57,659 bases of DNA from Clostridiales bacterium. Lineage in GTDB: Bacteria; Bacillota; Clostridia; Christensenellales; JAISNN01. Made by a program: the position numbers and the translations under genes. Positions within the stretch are counted from its first letter, which is position 1, and the number at the start of each line of letters is the position of its first letter. Below are positions 54,583 to 57,659 of this stretch, one piece after another. The notes beneath the pieces were generated by a model. The model ran no database searches. It was not told where the DNA came from and saw nothing but the letters and a program-made list of their open reading frames with translations. The stretch spans positions 1 through 57,659 of the forward strand of contig JAISOS010000022.1 of assembly GCA_031275485.1 (NCBI GenBank). Direction: 5' to 3'.

Positions 54583-54876
54583 TTAATCCCATGTTTCAAG
54601 CTCTATGCTCCACGCGCCAAGCGCGTCGTAATTCTGTAAGTATGTTAGCTTTTCAAGCGTGTTTTGTATCCTCTTCCAAACCTTGCTATCCGGGCGAAAC
54701 CCCTTTGCGAGTTCCTCGTACCATTTTTGCGAGATTGGTAATTCGACGCGCGTTTCCGCAACCTCGTGTTCGCCGCGCAGCATTTTGTAGGTGATGCCGA
54801 TTTTTCGTTGCTCGTTCGTGTCCGCATTTTCCGCAGCTCCAGCTAAATACTCGTTGCCGTCCTTATCCCCTGATTT
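54583..54876 (-). pseudogene. 5'-truncated unidentified gene next to the portal remnant
   Basis: A frame of 97 codons with strong coding character (NEQRKIGITYK, VELPISQKWYEELAKGF, WKRIQNTLEKLTYLQNY) runs to a stop at 54583. Upstream it meets TAG at 54877-54879 with no usable start; the first ATG is at 54783. I do not recognise it. Its place before a portal gene suggests phage origin, but it is not a recognisable terminase C-terminus. Confidence 0.5.
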
Positions 54877-54924
54877 CTATCGGCTCGATATACGTGCGAA
54901 GCAGCCACCGCTTGAAGCTCTCCA

Positions 54925-55410
54925 ATGAAGCCGCGTTCCTTTCTATTGCTTGTAGATATGCTCGCCTCTACGGGTATGCGCGTGGGCGAGCTTGTGCGAC
55001 TTAATCGCGAGGATATAGATTTTGCTAATCGTGAATGTGTCGTCTTTGGGAAAGGCGATAAACAACGGCGAGCATATTTCGATGCTCGAACTAAAATTCA
55101 CCTCCAAAATTACCTTACTTCGCGTACCGATGAAAATCGCGCACTTTTTGTGTCGCTTTTAAGCCCGCACAACCGTTTAGAGATTAGCGGAGTAGAAATT
55201 CGTCTCCGCGAACTCGGAAAACGCCTAAATATCCAAAAAACCCATCCGCACAAGTTCCGCCGAACACTTGCAACGATGGCAATTGACAAAGGCATGCCCA
55301 TTGAGCAGGTTCAAAAGCTCCTTGGACACGCCAAAATCGACGCTACACTGCAATATGCGATGGTGAATGAAAGTAATGTTAAGATTTCTCATAAAAAATA
55401 CATCGGTTAA
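54925..55410 (+). pseudogene. tyrosine recombinase catalytic domain, 5' truncated
   Basis: 161 residues covering only the catalytic half of a XerC/D-like integrase. R19 (STGMRVGELVRL), the KGDKQR beta-hairpin Lys, H109 and R112 (HPHKFRRTLA), H125 (LLGHAKID) and the nucleophile Y134 (TLQYAMV) are all present. The N-terminal core-binding domain of about 120 residues is missing; a TGA lies four codons before the ATG and there is no ribosome site. Codon use (AAG, GGT, TTA) differs from the neighbouring chromosomal genes. Recombinases of this type sit beside type I restriction specificity genes and shuffle them, and an hsdS cassette follows at once. Confidence 0.8.
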
Positions 55411-55768
55411 GGGTTTCAAATCCCAATTTATCGAAATGTTCGGCGACGGCAATTTTGAAGTTGTCACGGTTGGCGATACCTTCAAAACAACCTCAGGTGG
55501 TACACCATCAAGCAAGGTTTTAGAATATTACGAAGGCGGCTCCATTCCTTGGCTTACGAGCGGCGAGGTAAATCAAGGTGTAATAAAAAGCGTCATAGGT
55601 CGTATTACCGAGGACGGCTTAAAGAACTCATCCGCCAAGATTGTGCCGTCTAATAGCGTTGTTGTTGCAATGTATGGCGCAATTGCGGGTAAGGTTGGCT
55701 TGCTTAAGATTAGTTCAACAACTAATCAAGCTGTCTGCACCATATTACCCCCACAAGTATATGCCTAA
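55411..55768 (+). pseudogene. hsdS target-recognition cassette fragment (type I restriction specificity)
   Basis: The frame starts in the central conserved helix of HsdS (FKSQFIEMFG) and continues with one target-recognition domain: FKTTSGGTPSS, YYEGGSIPWLTSGEVNQG, EDGLKNSSAKIVPSN, VVAMYGAIAGKVGLL, STTNQAVCTILP. It then leaves homology and stops at 55768. There is no proper start and no second domain, which fits a silent half-gene of the kind stored beside a shuffling recombinase. HsdS gives the DNA specificity of HsdMS/HsdR complexes; no hsdM or hsdR is in the window. The DNA is AT-richer than the host genes. The IS110 element begins right after it and probably truncated it. Confidence 0.8.
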
Positions 55769-56003
55769 ACACATAACTACGCTTACGCAAAACGGCAGGC
55801 AACCGCCCGCCGCTTTCTGATAAGGTTTCCCTACCTATTACTCGCCATATAAATACACCCGCTCGCTCTCGCCACACCCACCGTGGCTTAAACGGAATAG
55901 CCCTCAAAATCGTATTGTAAATTTGTGTATCAATCGAGGCTGTGTTGCGTAAAGTTAAGAGGGTTCTGTCCCTTACCGAATTCTTTTAAGGCAGGTCTCT
56001 TTT
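55769..56003 (+). ncRNA. candidate bridge RNA region of the IS110 element
   Basis: IS110 elements such as IS621 encode a bridge RNA between the left end and the recombinase gene. This 235-nt stretch has no reading frame. It contains a hairpin GGCAGGC-AACC-GCCCGCC near 55793-55810 and a second structured block GAGGGTTCTGTCCC near 55959, with unpaired stretches between that could be guide loops. Position and length fit; the RNA itself is inferred. Confidence 0.4.
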
Positions 56004-57188
56004 ATGTTCTACGTAGGTATCGACATCGCTAAGCATTTCCACCAGGCCGCCGTTCTCGGCTCTGACGGCAAAACTCTTTGCAAGCCTTTCTCTTTCCCTA
56101 ACACCGCCGACGGCCGTCAAAAAATCATTGACGTTCTTGACGCCCGCTCCGTCCCGATCACCGATTGCACGGTTGCCATGGAAGCCACCGGGCAATATTG
56201 GTTGTCGGTTTACTCCTTCTTCTCGGAGCTCGGTTTTGACGTCAAGGTTATCAATCCCATTCAAACCGACAGCTTCCGCAACCTCAATATCCGCAAGTGC
56301 AAAAACGACGTCGTCGATTCGGTAAATATCGCCGAACTTGTGCGCTTCGGCAAATATTCAAATTGCGCAGTCCACGAAGAAAGCGTTTTCGCTCTCAAAA
56401 ATTTAAGCCGCTTCCGCCTTTACCTTACCGATCCCTGCGCCGATTTGAAGAAAAAAGCCATCTGCCTGCTCGATCAGGTTTTTCCGGAATACGCCGACCC
56501 GTTCTCCGACACTTTCGGGCTTACAAGCCGCGAATTATTGCTCAAATTCTCGACTCCGGAAGAGTTTTTAGCCGTTTCTACCGTAAAACTCGCCAACCTT
56601 ATCTCAAAAGCCAGTCGCGGCAGGCTCGGCAAAATCAAAGCCGAGCAGGTCAAGCAAGCCGCACAAAATTCATTCGGGGTGACGTTTGCCGTCAAAAGCT
56701 TCTCCTTTCAACTGAAACTGATTTTAGAGCAAATCAATTTCACCGAACAACAAATTGCCGACCTCGAAGCCCAACTTTCCGACCTTCTTAACCAAACCGC
56801 CGCCGCCGTCATTACAAGCATTACCGGCATAGGGACGATTTTAGCCGCGACTATCATCGGCGAAATCGGCGACATAAACAGGTTCGATTCACCGAAAAAA
56901 CTGCTTGCATATTCGGGGCTTGACGCTTCGGTCGTTCAATCGGGACAATTTGTCGGCTCCAACTCGAAGGTCTCTAAACGCGGCTCGCCTTACCTTAGAC
57001 GCGCTATTTATCTCGCCGCAAACGTCGCCGCTTTCAAGGACCAAGCCCTCTCGCTTTTTTATCAAAAGAAAATATCGCAAGGCAAGCACCACAAGCAAGC
57101 CGTTATCGCCGTCGCGCACAAACCTGTCAACATTATCCGGGCGGTCCGGCGCACAAATGCGCTCTACGTTCCGCGTGTGAACAACTGA
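56004..57188 (+). CDS. IS110-family transposase (DEDD recombinase)
   Basis: A full-length 394-residue recombinase. The RuvC-like N-terminal domain has the DEDD set: D7 (VGIDIAK), E60 (AMEATGQYW), D102 and D105 (KCKNDVVDSV). The C-terminal Transposase_20 domain has TSITGIGTILAATIIGEIGD, SGLDASVVQSG and the catalytic Ser in SKRGSPYLRRA (S328). A coiled coil lies near 205-260. Members use a structured RNA to choose both donor and target DNA. GGCAGG-type sequence precedes the ATG but no strong ribosome site is seen. It is the only intact mobile gene in this part of the window. Confidence 0.93.
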   Translation: MFYVGIDIAKHFHQAAVLGSDGKTLCKPFSFPNTADGRQKIIDVLDARSVPITDCTVAMEATGQYWLSVYSFFSELGFDVKVINPIQTDSFRNLNIRKCKNDVVDSVNIAELVRFGKYSNCAVHEESVFALKNLSRFRLYLTDPCADLKKKAICLLDQVFPEYADPFSDTFGLTSRELLLKFSTPEEFLAVSTVKLANLISKASRGRLGKIKAEQVKQAAQNSFGVTFAVKSFSFQLKLILEQINFTEQQIADLEAQLSDLLNQTAAAVITSITGIGTILAATIIGEIGDINRFDSPKKLLAYSGLDASVVQSGQFVGSNSKVSKRGSPYLRRAIYLAANVAAFKDQALSLFYQKKISQGKHHKQAVIAVAHKPVNIIRAVRRTNALYVPRVNN

Positions 57189-57462
57189 TTTTTACACCTC
57201 TTTTCGCCTTTAAATCCGCATATTTTATCGCTTTTTGCTAAGACGTCGTTGCTTTCCGATTGCCGGAATGATAAGGCTACGCCGCGAAGCGATCCTAATT
57301 CCCGTCAACTTTTTACAAATGGTGACGGCACTTTTGGGCTACCGTTTTCCTTGCCTCCTCACTACCTGCAAAATCAGTGCGCTAAACCAAATTTCTTTCT
57401 TTTTTTCCTTGATTTTCGCTTGACTTTTCATAGCCGGTCTAATCTTTGATTATGCGTGCGGA
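57189..57462. other. right flank of the IS110 gene, non-coding
   Basis: 274 bases without a gene. In the related IS1111 group the guide RNA lies on this side, so it is a second, less likely place for it. Confidence 0.45.
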
Positions 57463-57478
57463 TTTTAGGACGGGTTTA
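57463..57478. repeat. terminal-repeat word shared with the MITE at 17554-17657
   Basis: ATTTTAGGACGGGTTT followed by AATAAA. It matches the MITE ends GTTTTAGGACGGATC and, reversed, GACCCGTCCTAAAAT. It probably marks the end of a larger related element. Confidence 0.55.
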
Positions 57479-57486
57479 ATAAATCG

Positions 57487-57659
57487 TCAAGCTCGTTTAA
57501 TGCCGTTCCGCAAAGCTCGCTTTTCCGAATCCCGCGAAGTTTTTTTTATCCAATTGTAAACGCCGGCTTTGCTCACACCCGAAACCCTGCCGATTTTGCG
57601 GTCTTTCGCGTCCGCGCAAAGCGTTTTTATAGCGTTCCGCCGCAATTCTTCGGCGTAAG
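57487..57659 (-). CDS. C-terminal part of a helix-turn-helix transposase subunit (InsA-like), cut by the window edge
   Basis: 56 codons are open from the window edge to a TGA at 57487-57489. The peptide includes YAEELRRNAIKTLC and the helix-turn-helix RKIGRVSGVSKAGVYNWIKK, then a short basic tail. This matches the end of InsA-type DNA-binding subunits of IS1-like elements, which finish shortly after the HTH. An A8 run (ATAAAAAAAAC) inside WIKK could be a frameshift site, but the -1 frame stops after 14 codons, so no InsB follows. Partial at its 5' end. Confidence 0.6.
   Translation of the reverse strand, partial: YAEELRRNAIKTLCADAKDRKIGRVSGVSKAGVYNWIKKTSRDSEKRALRNGIKRA

Larger units (their letters stand above)
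55755..57450 (+). mobile_element. IS110-family insertion sequence (boundaries approximate)
   Basis: An intact IS110 transposase gene with about 235 nt of non-coding DNA on its left and about 260 nt on its right. HsdS homology ends near 55750, giving a left limit; the right limit is before the TTTTAGGACGGG repeat at 57463. No terminal inverted repeats or long target duplication are seen, as is normal for this family. Confidence 0.65.

Overview
The window looks like a piece of chromosome from an uncultured Clostridia-type Bacillota. Supporting points are the large SRP RNA with an Alu domain, consensus TTGACA/TATAAT promoters, AAGGAG-type ribosome sites, Mini-RNase III, the PadR/DUF1700/DUF4097 cassette, and lipoproteins built from InlB-type, GLUG and BspA-type repeats. 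A gut Christensenellales/Borkfalkiaceae-like genome would fit, but that placement is inference. Base composition is roughly balanced, with long intergenic gaps and most genes on the minus strand.

Layout. 1-1870: nine minus-strand tRNA genes. 2.4-4.5 kb: a lone hisF and the SRP RNA with its own promoter and terminator. 4.7-10.1 kb: a GPH-type sugar symporter facing a GH2 beta-galactosidase-like enzyme, probably one glycoside uptake and cleavage unit. 10.5-13 kb: a membrane-anchored M28 peptidase and rpiB. 13.8-20.7 kb: an eroding stretch with a broken small gene, a FAD-enzyme/FtsX permease chimera, a frameshifted DUF454 gene and an iron-siderophore type ABC transporter broken by frameshifts and stops. 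An InlB-repeat membrane protein and mntP remain intact inside it. 20.8-35.9 kb: a GLUG lipoprotein, gltX, mrnC, an acyl-CoA synthetase, a BspA-type lipoprotein, a LysR regulator, a second M28 peptidase, a CPBP protease and walJ. 36.4-41.2 kb: malQ, serS and a cupin. 41.5-45 kb: a PadR-controlled envelope cassette. 45.3-53.5 kb: one 8.2-kb gene for a cyclic beta-1,2-glucan synthase-like protein. 53.6-57.7 kb: a mosaic of truncated mobile genes (phage portal, tyrosine recombinase, hsdS cassette, insA-like fragment) around an intact IS110-family transposase.

The strongest unexplained signal is a family of about 20 dispersed palindromes of roughly 60-80 bp between genes. Their arms change in matched pairs, which points to selection on a hairpin. 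Several other small repeat families, phased T-tract arrays and Asn/Gly/Ala-rich inserts inside otherwise conserved enzymes also recur. The most system-like locus is at the right end: an IS110 recombinase with about 235 nt of non-coding DNA upstream, where a bridge RNA would be expected, beside a recombinase/hsdS cassette remnant.
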